DNA from: Pseudomonadota bacterium
GTDB lineage: Bacteria > Pseudomonadota > Alphaproteobacteria > Rhizobiales > Methyloligellaceae
DNA length: 7,176 nucleotides
Reading direction: 5' to 3'
Assembly: GCA_022567275.1 (NCBI GenBank)
Contig: JADFHH010000083.1
Coordinates: 1-7,176 of the forward strand
Made by a program: the position numbers and the translations under genes. Positions within the stretch are counted from its first letter, which is position 1; each line of letters begins with the position of its first letter. This document shows, piece by piece, positions 1 through 6,733 of the stretch. The notes beneath the pieces were generated by a model. The model was given only the letters and a program-made list of their open reading frames with translations, was not told where the DNA came from and ran no database searches.

Positions 1-1183
1 CGCCGGTGTAGGTGACGTAAAACCCGGGACCGGCTACGGAGACCTGGTATTGGGCGGCGTTGCCCGAGTAAACCGCGGTGTCGGTCCCGGCCCCGCCGTC
101 CAGATTGTCGTCGCCGGCACCGCCATACAATGTGTCGTCGCCGAGCCCGCCGCTGAGCGTATCGCTGCCGGCGCCGCCATACAGACTGTTGTCCGCCACG
201 TTGCCGGTAATCTGATCATCGCCCACGCCGCCTATGGCGTTCTCTATGATGGAGGCTGTGTTGTCTTGATAAAGCCAGGCATTGGCGATGTTTCCTCTGG
301 CGTGACCGCCATCGCCAAGATGCGCCAGTTGGAAGGCGGGGTAAGGATCAGATAATAATGTCCACTCGCCGGGGCGCAGATCCACATGAAGGTTGGTGGT
401 GTAATTGGAAAAATCGTAGGTGTCGTTGCCGCCGCCGTCCCAGACCGTCAGAAACACCGTGTTTGTGCTCGAAGCGCCCTGACTTACGCCATTGATGAAC
501 TGCTCTCCGGTATTTATATCCCAGGTGTAGATGGTGTCGGAGCTGTTATAATTGTAATTCGCACCATACATATATTGCAGCGCGGCGATGTCGCTCAGCA
601 TAAGCGTCTTGGGTGCATCCCCTTCTTGTATGGAGTAGAAACTGCCCGGGCTCCCGACATAGGAGCGGTAGGTCATAATCGAGTATTCGGCGGAGTCATG
701 TTCGTACGGCAAAGCCCCATACACATTGGTTTCCTGGCCGTGCTTCAAGCCCATGGCATGACCGATCTCATGCATGAAGGTCGTGTAGGCGTAAGTGCCC
801 ACCACAGGGTTGTTATAGGATGTGTGGTTGTACCAGCTGTCGCCGCCCCATTCGCCGGTGGAAGGGTAATAGGCCCAGGCCGTGGATGGCGCGTTTGACT
901 CGGCAAAGCGCAAATCGCCTTCGGTCGAGGCGGTTTCGGTGACTTCGGTAAAGGTTATATTGGCGACAGAGCTAAACAGGGCCAGGATTTCGCGCACAGC
1001 GGTTTGCTGCACCGAATTCAGAACTTCAAAACCGTTGTTCGCCTCACCATAAAAGTCATAACCATAGAAGGATCCGCTGGTGGGAAAGCTGAACGTCAGA
1101 TTCTGGGTGTCCCATCGTATTCCCGACAAAAGGCCGTCAACATCCTGATTGCCAGAGGCTGAAACGTTTGCTGTCGCCACCAT
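1..1183 (-). CDS. Serralysin-type RTX zinc metalloprotease (peptidase M10), C-terminus cut by window edge
   Basis: Extracellular zinc endopeptidase of the serralysin group. The first 394 residues are present and the reading frame is still open at the left edge. The start ATG is secure because an in-frame TGA lies two codons upstream, and an AGGA motif lies about 11 bases before it. The N-terminus has the usual pattern DGLLSGIRW...LTFSFPTSGS (residues 16-38) and no signal peptide, as expected for type I secretion. The catalytic zinc motif HEIGHAMGLKH is at 138-148 (ligands H138, H142, H148, base E139). The Met-turn SIMTY is at 168-172, where Y172 matches the extra tyrosine zinc ligand of serralysins. 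From about residue 318 there are RTX nonapeptides (GGVGDDQIT, GGAGSDTLS, GGLGDDTLY, GGAGDDNLD), which bind calcium in the parallel beta roll. The repeat block is short before a following domain begins (AVYSGNAAQYQVSV), so the missing part may hold further repeats or a secretion signal. No type I transporter genes are visible. The family call is very firm; the substrate is unknown. Confidence 0.95.
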   Translation of the reverse strand, partial: MVATANVSASGNQDVDGLLSGIRWDTQNLTFSFPTSGSFYGYDFYGEANNGFEVLNSVQQTAVREILALFSSVANITFTEVTETASTEGDLRFAESNAPSTAWAYYPSTGEWGGDSWYNHTSYNNPVVGTYAYTTFMHEIGHAMGLKHGQETNVYGALPYEHDSAEYSIMTYRSYVGSPGSFYSIQEGDAPKTLMLSDIAALQYMYGANYNYNSSDTIYTWDINTGEQFINGVSQGASSTNTVFLTVWDGGGNDTYDFSNYTTNLHVDLRPGEWTLLSDPYPAFQLAHLGDGGHARGNIANAWLYQDNTASIIENAIGGVGDDQITGNVADNSLYGGAGSDTLSGGLGDDTLYGGAGDDNLDGGAGTDTAVYSGNAAQYQVSVAGPGFYVTYTG

Positions 1184-1383
1184 GGATCAATCGTTCCTAT
1201 AGAGATTTTCCGCCCCACCGGGACAGGCGGCCACCCACTCGAGACCAATACGCACCCCCATGACCCCGCCAAACCGGATCACTTCGAAGCCCGCCAGTTC
1301 ACAAGCCGAACGGCCGCGATTCTTATACATAGTCATCCATGCCCGCTATCAAAGGGGCAGGAGCCGGATTGTCCGCCAAAACG

Positions 1384-1412
1384 TTTAAAATTGGGATAAA
1401 CGAGAATTTCAA
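1384..1412 (-). promoter_or_regulatory. Candidate sigma-70-like promoter for the serralysin gene
   Basis: On the minus strand a TTGAAA box (plus positions 1407-1412) is followed after 17 bases by TTTAAA (1384-1389). These match the -35 consensus at 5 of 6 bases and the -10 consensus at 4 of 6. It sits in the AT-rich part of the gap and points at the protease, which would give a leader of nearly 200 bases. Boxes of this quality occur by chance in AT-rich DNA, so this is only a candidate. Confidence 0.25.
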
Positions 1413-1429
1413 ATTTTAGCGCGCTTGTT

Positions 1430-1451
1430 ATGAAAATAGAGTGATTTTCAT
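1430..1451. repeat. Short AT-rich inverted repeat, possible operator
   Basis: ATGAAAAT (1430-1437) and ATTTTCAT (1444-1451) are perfect 8-bp inverted arms with a 6-base spacer. They lie about 20 bases upstream of the candidate -35 box of the protease promoter. The dyad could be a binding site for a dimeric regulator. There is no T-run next to it and no gene ends here, so a terminator is unlikely. The role is inferred from position only. Confidence 0.35.
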
Positions 1452-1806
1452 GGCAATAAACATTGCGAAAACAAATAGATAGAGTTTTTCAGAGGGGGCG
1501 CGAGTTCACGAAAAATGCGCCAAGAGCGATATTCCCGGTCAACGGGATCAATGATCGGAAATTCCGTGCCATATCTGTTCAGCGGCGGACAGCGGTCCAA
1601 TGGCGTGTCCGCCCCTCTACGTTTTCGCGTCACCGGCCCGGGACACGGCGCCGTGGCGGGTGGTGCGAAGCGGTTCGCTGAAGGGTCACTGAGGCTTGCG
1701 CCAGAGCCGGCGTTTGGTTGCGCGCGGGCGCCGCTTTCACGAATCGACGCTGACGCTGTGCGCGAATTGCCCAAAACAATCGCGTTTGTGACCGGATAAG
1801 GAGCTA

Positions 1807-1850
1807 ATACCAGTGCTCATTGATAGGGACCTATCAATGAGCACTGGTAT
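1807..1850. repeat. Perfect 21-bp inverted repeat with a 2-base spacer, overlapping the epimerase stop
   Basis: The arms 1807-1827 and 1830-1850 are exact reverse complements, separated only by GA at 1828-1829. Each arm begins ATACCAGTGCTCATTGATAG when read inward on its own strand. The pairing ends abruptly at both outer ends (A1806 opposite A1851). The right arm contains the last codons of the minus-strand epimerase gene (Tyr-Thr-Ser-Ala-His) and its TGA. As RNA it would be a very stable hairpin and might stop transcription or protect the operon mRNA. The usual U-run of an intrinsic terminator is missing on the minus strand, where TAGCTCC follows. Other readings are a palindromic repeat family, a small insertion, or a fold-back artefact of amplification or assembly. 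Confidence 0.9.
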
Positions 1851-2856
1851 AAGCCGCGTAATAGCCGCGATACCAGTCGATGAACCTGGCGATACCGTCC
1901 TCGATTCTGGTCGCCGGCAGATATCCGATATCTTCCGTCAGATCGTCGATGTCGGCATAGGTTTCCGGCACGTCTCCGGGTTGCATCGGCAAGAAATTCA
2001 TCTGCGCCTTTTTTCCCAGCGCCGTTTCGAGCAGGGCAATGAAATCCATCAGCTGCACCGGGTTGTTGTTGCCGATATTGTACAGCCGGTAGGGCGCCGC
2101 AGAAGTGCCGGGGCCGGGCCTGGCTCCATCCCAATGCGGGTTGGGGGTTGCCACGCGATCTACAGCGCGCACCACCCCCTCCACGATGTCATCGATATAG
2201 GTGAAGTCGCGGGCGTGCTGGCCATTATTGAACACGTCGATCGGCTCTCCGGCCAAAATCTTCCTGGTAAACAGAAACAGCGCCATATCGGGCCGGCCCC
2301 ACGGCCCATAGACGGTGAAGAAGCGCAGGCCCGTGACCGGCAGCGCGTAGAGATGGGCATAGCTGTGCGCCATCAGCTCATTCGATTTCTTGGTGGCCGC
2401 GTAGAGGCTCAGCGGGTGGTCCACATTCTGATCCACGGAGAAGGGCATCGCCGTGTTGGCGCCGTAGACCGAACTGGAGGAAGCGAAAACCAGATGTTCG
2501 ACATTGCCGTGCCGGCAGCCCTCGAGGATCGTCATGAACCCGGCGAGATTGGCGCTCACATAGGCATGCGGATTGTCGATTGAATATCTCACCCCGGCTT
2601 GCGCCGCGAGATGGATGACGCGGTCGAATTTTTCCCCGGCAAACAGCTCCTCCATGGCGCTCCGGTCTTCGATATCCAGCTTGGTGAAAGAGAACCCGTT
2701 GCGTCCTTCGAGCTGCGCCAGCCGCGCGCGTTTGAGCGCAACGTCGTAATAGTCGTTGAGATTGTCCAGCCCGACGACCTGCCCCCCCCTGTCGAGCAAT
2801 GCCGCGGCGGTGTGAAAGCCGATGAACCCGGCGGCGCCGGTCACGAGGATCTTCAT
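1834..2856 (-). CDS. NAD-dependent epimerase, UDP-glucuronate 4-epimerase type (LpsL/CapI-like)
   Basis: Predicted cytoplasmic short-chain-dehydrogenase-type epimerase that inverts C4 of a UDP-uronic acid, most likely UDP-glucuronate to UDP-galacturonate. The protein has 340 residues, the usual length. The N-terminal Rossmann motif GAAGFIG is at 7-13, with the acidic D31 for the NAD ribose in GLDNLNDYYD. HLAAQAGVRYS at 82-92 and ASSSSVYG at 125-132 are typical. The catalytic YAATK (Y152, K156) and the LRFFTVYGPWGRPDMALF block (178-195) mark the LpsL/CapI group. RDFTYIDDIV follows at 216-225. An AGGA motif lies about 9 bases before the ATG. It follows the dehydrogenase gene after only 3 bases, so the two are surely cotranscribed. 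The last five residues (YTSAH) and the stop are encoded by one arm of a perfect palindrome and are probably not ancestral. The fold and reaction type are firm. The substrate could be an N-acetylated uronate instead, given the neighbour. Confidence 0.92.
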   Translation of the reverse strand: MKILVTGAAGFIGFHTAAALLDRGGQVVGLDNLNDYYDVALKRARLAQLEGRNGFSFTKLDIEDRSAMEELFAGEKFDRVIHLAAQAGVRYSIDNPHAYVSANLAGFMTILEGCRHGNVEHLVFASSSSVYGANTAMPFSVDQNVDHPLSLYAATKKSNELMAHSYAHLYALPVTGLRFFTVYGPWGRPDMALFLFTRKILAGEPIDVFNNGQHARDFTYIDDIVEGVVRAVDRVATPNPHWDGARPGPGTSAAPYRLYNIGNNNPVQLMDFIALLETALGKKAQMNFLPMQPGDVPETYADIDDLTEDIGYLPATRIEDGIARFIDWYRGYYAAYTSAH

Positions 2857-2859
2857 GGC

Positions 2860-4143
2860 TTAAATCCTGACTGCGCCGGCCTGCGGCGGAAGCATGCATT
2901 TGATATCGTAGAGCAAGCCGCCTTCGATGAGCAGTCCTTCAATCCGCTCCGCGCCCAGCGCCACGATCTCGGCGTGCGGCACCGCGAGCACGACCACGTC
3001 GAACGGCCCTTGCGGGAGGTCATTATGAAGCGAAAGCCCATAGGTCTGGTGCACCTCTTCGGGATTGGCCAACGGGTCGTAGAGCACGATTTCCCGGGCG
3101 CAGTCGTCCAGCTCTCGAACGAGATCAGCCACCTTGGTGTTGCGGATGTCGGGGCAATTTTCCTTGAAGGTGAAGCCCATCACCAGAATGCGCGCTTCAT
3201 CGACCGGCAGTTTCCGCTGCCCCATGGTTTTGACGATATCGCGCGCGATCTTGCCGGCCATCGCGTCATTGATACGGCGTCCGGCGAGAATCATTTCCGG
3301 GTGAAAGCCGATCGATTCCGCCTTGTAGGTCAGATAATACGGATCCACGCCAATGCAGTGCCCGCCCACCAGGCCGGGCCGGTAGGGGTGAAAATTCCAT
3401 TTCGTACCAGCGGCGGCGAGCACCTCGGAGGTATCCAGATCAAGCTCCTTGAAGAGCATCGCCAACTCGTTCACCAGGGCGATGTTCACGTCTCTCTGGA
3501 TATTCTCGATGACTTTCGCCGCTTCGGCGATGCGAATGGAACTCGCCTTATGCGTGCCCGCGGTTATCACCTTGCCATAGACCGCATCGACCAGATCGGC
3601 CACGTCCGGCGTTGACCCGGAGGTGATTTTCATGATGTCCGGCAGCCGGTGCCTGGTATCGCCCGGATTGATGCGCTCGGGCGAATAGCCGGCAAAGAAA
3701 TCGCGGTTGAAGGTGAGAGCGGAGGCTTTTTCGATTTCAGGAATGCACACCTCTTGCGTCGCGCCGGGATATACGGTCGATTCAAAAACGACGATGTCGC
3801 CCGCGCGCAGCGTGGCGCCCGCCACCGCGCTGGCTTCGATCAACGCGCTCAAATCCGGTTTGCGGTTGTCATCGATCGGCGTCGGCACGGTCACAATGAT
3901 GAAATTGCACGCCGTAAGGGCATCGGGATTGCCGGTATAGGATATGTCTTTGGCAGCGGAGAATTCCTCTGCGCTGACCTCGTGGGTGCGGTCGACATTC
4001 TCTGCCAGCTCGGCAATGCGCCGCGCATTGACGTCATAACCAATGACGGGGAAATGCCGCGCCATATAGACGGCGAGCGGCAGGCCCACATAGCCCAGAC
4101 CGATGATGCCGATGCGGATATTTTCAAGTGACGGAAGGGGCAT
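2860..4143 (-). CDS. tviB: UDP-sugar 6-dehydrogenase, TviB/WbpO type
   Basis: Cytoplasmic NAD-dependent four-electron oxidation of the C6 hydroxyl of a UDP-hexose, giving a UDP-uronic acid for capsule, O-antigen or exopolysaccharide. The protein has 427 residues, matching the TviB/WbpO length. The N-terminal NAD site is GLGYVG at 15-20, with Y36-D37 ending the second strand. VTVPTPID (84-91), ESTVYPGATQE (121-131) and GYSPERINPGD (152-162) follow. EAAKVIEN holds K210 and N214, and KWNFHPYRPGLVGGHCIGVD contains the catalytic C263. The C-terminal domain has GFTFKENCPDIRNTKV (323-338). The GVDPYYLTYKAE run and the SKWNF-like segment resemble TviB (UDP-GlcNAc) and WbpO (UDP-GalNAc) more than plain UDP-glucose dehydrogenase. 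Exact substrate choice cannot be read from sequence, so the symbol marks the family. It is the first gene of a tight two-gene operon. A hairpin lies just upstream of its start. The start ATG puts the Rossmann motif at the usual distance, but the ribosome site is weak. Confidence 0.93.
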   Translation of the reverse strand: MPLPSLENIRIGIIGLGYVGLPLAVYMARHFPVIGYDVNARRIAELAENVDRTHEVSAEEFSAAKDISYTGNPDALTACNFIIVTVPTPIDDNRKPDLSALIEASAVAGATLRAGDIVVFESTVYPGATQEVCIPEIEKASALTFNRDFFAGYSPERINPGDTRHRLPDIMKITSGSTPDVADLVDAVYGKVITAGTHKASSIRIAEAAKVIENIQRDVNIALVNELAMLFKELDLDTSEVLAAAGTKWNFHPYRPGLVGGHCIGVDPYYLTYKAESIGFHPEMILAGRRINDAMAGKIARDIVKTMGQRKLPVDEARILVMGFTFKENCPDIRNTKVADLVRELDDCAREIVLYDPLANPEEVHQTYGLSLHNDLPQGPFDVVVLAVPHAEIVALGAERIEGLLIEGGLLYDIKCMLPPQAGAVRI

Positions 4144-4165
4144 GCCGGTTCCCGGAAAACGCCAA

Positions 4166-4184
4166 ATCGCGCGTAGCGCGCGAT
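4166..4184. repeat. GC-rich hairpin in the leader of the uronate operon
   Basis: ATCGCGCG (4166-4173) and CGCGCGAT (4177-4184) are perfect 8-bp arms around TAG. The dyad lies 22 bases upstream of the dehydrogenase ATG, in what should be the 5' leader of that mRNA or near its promoter. It could be an operator or an RNA hairpin affecting translation. It does not cover the ribosome-binding region itself. The function is inferred from place only. Confidence 0.45.
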
Positions 4185-4437
4185 GCTCTTATCACGTCCC
4201 GCCATTCCAGGCCATGCGCGGGCGGGCGGGCGCATGATGGATAGGTCAGGGCTCACTAATGCTATGCAATTGTGGGCCCTCGTTTGCATACACGGGGGTT
4301 TCGGGGCGAAAAAGACGTTATCCGCTTGTTGGCGATGATCCGAATTTTACTGAACAATTTCAGGCTCCATTAAGGGTTGTACCCGATCATTACTCGTGTT
4401 TTGAGAACAGTTGATAAGGGCAGCAACGCGTCGTCAC

Positions 4438-4442
4438 GAGGA
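4438..4442 (+). promoter_or_regulatory. Ribosome binding site that sets the TTG start of the TadG-like gene
   Basis: GAGGA at 4438-4442 stands 6 bases before an in-frame TTG at 4449, which is ideal spacing. The earlier in-frame starts are a TTG at 4377 and a TTG at 4401. The first has AAGGG directly abutting it, too close to work well, and the second has no purine-rich site. No ATG exists in this frame before the membrane segment. This supports 4449 as the true start. Confidence 0.65.
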
Positions 4443-4448
4443 CCTGCT

Positions 4449-5759
4449 TTGACACATCGCAAAATAAACACTTCCCCACTTTATCGCCGTTTTATCGGCG
4501 ACCGGCGGGGCGTCACAGCCATACTATTCGCCATACTGCTTATTCCGCTGCTGGCGATGGTCGGCGGTGCGATCGACTTCTCGCGCGCCTTTATCGTCAA
4601 AACGCGGCTCCAGAGTTCACTGGATGCCGCCATTCTGGCGACAGCCGCCGCCGCCGGCCTTACGGACGCGGAGCGTATCGCCTACGGAGAGAGTATCTTC
4701 CAAGCCAACTATCCAGCGTCGGAACTTGGCACGGTGGCGCAAGCCGTCATCACCATCACCGCCGATGGCCGCATCACCGGTAGCGTGAGCGCGGACCTTT
4801 CCACGACTTTCCTGAATGTAATAGGGATCGGAAACCTCACCATAAATAGCACGAATGAAGCCACGCTGGCCACTCTGGCTAACGGGGAGATCGTGCTTGT
4901 TCTCGATTATTCGGGATCGATGGGCTGGAATGGCAAGTATCAGGCCATGCGTGATGCGTCTATCACTCTCATCAACACCCTTACTCAAGACGGCGGCAAC
5001 ATAAATATCAAGTTCGGCCTGGTGCCGTTCTCCAAACATGTTTATGGCACAATCGAAAGCGACTACATCGTCAACGAGGTCCCGGGCGGCATGTGGACCA
5101 ACTGCACCATGGACAGGAAGTGGCCATACAACATAGAGGACTCGACCCCCGTTACGGCCAATGACGACACCAAATGGGGCATGACGTGCGTCGCTGGTGA
5201 TGACGATGAAGTTGACGATGACGACGACGACGACGACGAGGAAGAAGCTTGTAGTCCGTATGCCGACTGCTTTAATTATACGAGCCGCAATCTGATCATG
5301 AGTCCGCTGACCAGCAACCATGCGGCGACCATCAGCCAGCTTCAGAGCATGACGCCCTATTCCTATACGCATATCTCGCTCGGGCTCGCATTCGGCTGGC
5401 ACCTGATCGCGCCCAACTCGCCGTGGCAGGAGGGCGTCGCCTACAACACGGATAATGTATTGAAGGCGATCATTTTGCTGACGGATGGAAGGCAAACGGC
5501 GAAGGGATGGGGGCCGGGAAATTCCTCCTCGGTCAGCAATGCGGAAAGCAATCTTGAGGATATGTGTCAGGCCATCAAGGATACCGGCGTCCTGATGGTG
5601 ACCGTCGCGTTCGATCTCAACGATACCGCGACCGAGAACCGTTTGCGGAATTGCGCCACGTCGCCGGCTTTTTTCTTCGATGCCAATACAAACGCAAGTC
5701 TGGCCGCCGCTTTCGAGGCTATTGCCGCGCAAATCGCCAAACTTACACTGACCAAATAG
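4449..5759 (+). CDS. TadG-like membrane-anchored protein with von Willebrand factor A domain and acidic run
   Basis: Related to TadG/TadE-like proteins of the Flp (tad) pilus machinery and to solitary alphaproteobacterial vWA proteins anchored in the inner membrane and facing the periplasm. From the TTG start it has 436 residues. RRFIGDRRG at 13-21 followed by a hydrophobic segment (about 22-42) ending AIDFSRAF is the classic TadE/G-like N-terminus. A linker of about 100 residues leads to the vWA domain. Its metal site is DYSGS at 153-157, with T307 in the SYTHISLGLAFGWHLI block and D346 in LLTDG as the further ligand positions, so the metal site looks intact. Inserted in the domain is an acidic tract, residues 251-266, between C247 and C268/C274; other cysteines are at 219, 373 and 402. 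No other tad genes are nearby, so assembly of a pilus is not implied; adhesion or envelope interaction is an inference. It converges on the TcuA-like remnant 20 bases downstream. The start could lie at 4377 (24 residues longer). Confidence 0.88.
   Translation: MTHRKINTSPLYRRFIGDRRGVTAILFAILLIPLLAMVGGAIDFSRAFIVKTRLQSSLDAAILATAAAAGLTDAERIAYGESIFQANYPASELGTVAQAVITITADGRITGSVSADLSTTFLNVIGIGNLTINSTNEATLATLANGEIVLVLDYSGSMGWNGKYQAMRDASITLINTLTQDGGNINIKFGLVPFSKHVYGTIESDYIVNEVPGGMWTNCTMDRKWPYNIEDSTPVTANDDTKWGMTCVAGDDDEVDDDDDDDDEEEACSPYADCFNYTSRNLIMSPLTSNHAATISQLQSMTPYSYTHISLGLAFGWHLIAPNSPWQEGVAYNTDNVLKAIILLTDGRQTAKGWGPGNSSSVSNAESNLEDMCQAIKDTGVLMVTVAFDLNDTATENRLRNCATSPAFFFDANTNASLAAAFEAIAAQIAKLTLTK
5199..5246 (+). 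repeat. GAY-rich triplet tract coding a run of Asp and Glu
   Basis: Sixteen consecutive codons of the TadG-like gene encode 12 Asp, 3 Glu plus one further Glu, broken only by a single Val. The middle part is a near-pure GAC repeat (5220-5238). Such triplet tracts can change length by slippage in whole codons, keeping the frame. The protein segment sits between cysteines 247 and 268 and could be a flexible calcium-binding loop. Both points are inference; the tract itself is plain in the sequence. Confidence 0.85.
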
Positions 5760-5764
5760 CAGCC

Positions 5765-5783
5765 TTGGGGTCTAAGACCCTAA
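5765..5783. terminator. Small hairpin between convergent genes, possible bidirectional terminator
   Basis: TTGGGGTCTAAGACCCTAA folds on itself around a very tight loop, with GGGTC/GACCC as core and one G-T pair further out. It lies just after the stop of the TadG-like gene and covers the stop of the minus-strand TcuA-like remnant. Position between convergent ends suggests termination in both directions. The loop is short and there is no real T-run on either side, so activity would be weak if any. Confidence 0.4.
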
Positions 5784-6733
5784 TTCACGCCTGACGCCGC
5801 GCTGCGCCCGGCGATGCGTCCGAACACCGCGCCCGATACCAGCCCGGTGCCGCCGGGATAATTGCCGTGGAAAATCCCGCCGACCATTTCGCCGGCGCAG
5901 TACAGGCCCTTGATCGGGCGCCAGTCGACGCCGATCACCTGCGCCTTGTCATTGATGCGCAGTCCGCCGAAGGTGAAGGTGATGCCGCCGGTGGCGGAGT
6001 AGGCGAGGAACGGCGGCGCATCCAGCTTGAGCGCCCAGTTGGACTTTTTCGGAGCAATGCCGCTGGTGGCCAGACCGTCGAGTTCCGTGGGGTCGAATTT
6101 TTCCGCATCATGGGCGGCGGCGTTAAATTCTTGCAACGTCGCGAGCGCGCGCGCCTTGTCTTCGATATCGAGCTTGCCGATCAGCTCTTCCAGCGTGTCT
6201 CCGGTAATCGGGTCGGACGTCGAATAGCGCGGTTCAAGCAGATCGACGGCCTTTTGATCGAAAATCTGCCACACCTTGGAATTGGGCTGGTCGAGAATCA
6301 CGCGGCCATAGAGCGCATAGGTGAAGAACTGGAAATCCGCGCCCTCATCGACAAAGCGATTGCCCTTGAGATTGAGCATCACCCCCCAGGGATAGGACAG
6401 CCGGTTCGATTTGTCGGTCAGCTTGCGCGGCGCATAATCGTCCCATTCGGCGCAAATCGGGGTCGAATGGCAGCTCGACCAGTTGCCATAGGCCATGGCG
6501 CCGATGTCGAGCGCCATGCGCAAACCGTCGCCCTGATTGTAGCGAGTGCCGCGAACTTTTGCGTGGTCCCACGGGCGCCCGAGATACTGCGCCCGCCATT
6601 GCGGGTTGGCCTCGAACCCGCCGCAGGCGAGCACCACGGATTTAGCGGTCATCTCCTTGATGCCATGGTCATCTTTTACGCGCACGCCATTGACCGCGCC
6701 GCTGTCATCGACCAGCAGGCTCTGGACCACCCG
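5780..6733 (-). pseudogene. tcuA: TcuA-like FAD-dependent (tricarballylate-type) dehydrogenase, 5' end lost
   Basis: C-terminal part of a flavoprotein of the fumarate reductase/succinate dehydrogenase flavoprotein superfamily, closest in feel to tricarballylate dehydrogenase TcuA. About 317 codons remain. Recognisable blocks, counting from a GTG at 6730, are VVLACGGFEANP (32-43), GTRYNQGDGLRMALDIGA (61-78), NRFVDEGADFQF (124-135) and near the end GLYCAGEMVGGIFHGNYPGGTGL, which contacts the FAD. The N-terminal Rossmann motif (GxGxxG) and about the first 150 residues of the family are absent. Going upstream in frame the codons run CGG, then a TAG at 6734-6736, and beyond that no family similarity is seen. 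No ribosome site precedes the GTG. The C-terminus is complete and ends at a small hairpin. Without the FAD-binding N-terminus the product could not be an active enzyme. The family call is good; the precise substrate is uncertain. Confidence 0.82.

Larger units (their letters stand above)
1184..1806. other. Long intergenic stretch without a convincing gene
   Basis: About 620 bases separate the protease start from the end of the sugar-nucleotide operon. The part next to the protease is a plausible long leader. The stretch around 1380-1490 is clearly AT-rich and holds a candidate promoter and an inverted repeat, described separately. From about 1500 to 1800 the DNA is GC-rich, and open frames of about 70-110 codons exist on both strands. 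Their predicted proteins are rich in Arg, Ala, Pro and Gly, match nothing I recognise, and overlap each other in antisense, so I treat them as chance frames. A decayed gene cannot be excluded. No tRNA-like or rRNA-like sequence was noticed. Confidence 0.6.
4144..4448. other. Divergent intergenic region between the uronate operon and the TadG-like gene
   Basis: About 305 bases (using the TTG at 4449 as the plus-strand start) must hold the promoters of two divergent units. A GC-rich hairpin is next to the dehydrogenase start and is listed separately. The stretch 4300-4370 upstream of the TadG-like gene is AT-richer and probably contains its promoter, but I could not find a -35/-10 pair good enough to report. 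An in-frame TAA at 4371-4373 limits how far upstream that gene could begin. No small gene or RNA was recognised. Confidence 0.6.

Noticed and set aside
157..240. Repeated GC-rich segments that might be taken for a DNA repeat array or CRISPR
   Set aside because: They are the codons of the RTX nonapeptide repeats of the protease. There are no spacers and no conserved direct repeat.
50..898. Plus-strand open frames facing the serralysin gene
   Set aside because: They are the antisense of a protein with unmistakable zinc, Met-turn and RTX motifs, and have no family features of their own.
1448..1799. Overlapping open frames on both strands (about 70-108 codons) in the gap before the palindrome
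   Set aside because: Arg/Ala/Pro-rich products typical of chance frames in GC-rich DNA, mutual antisense overlap, a TTG start on the minus one, no ribosome site seen and no recognised family.
1807..1850. Palindrome as a classical intrinsic terminator
   Set aside because: No U-run on the operon strand and a 2-base loop are unlike standard terminators. Kept as a repeat with unknown role instead.
1813..4131. Long plus-strand frames of 160-338 codons across the two sugar-nucleotide genes
   Set aside because: The minus-strand proteins carry complete family motifs over the full length. The plus frames are mirror frames favoured by high GC.
4617..5732. 371-codon minus-strand frame across the TadG-like gene, including a Val-rich stretch that looks like a membrane segment
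   Set aside because: The Val run is just the reverse complement of the GAC repeat. The plus strand has a full TadE/G-like and vWA protein with an intact metal site.
4449..5759. TadG-like gene as part of a complete tad pilus locus
   Set aside because: No tadA, tadB, tadC, cpaA or flp-like gene is present on either side. Solitary TadG-like genes are common in alphaproteobacteria.
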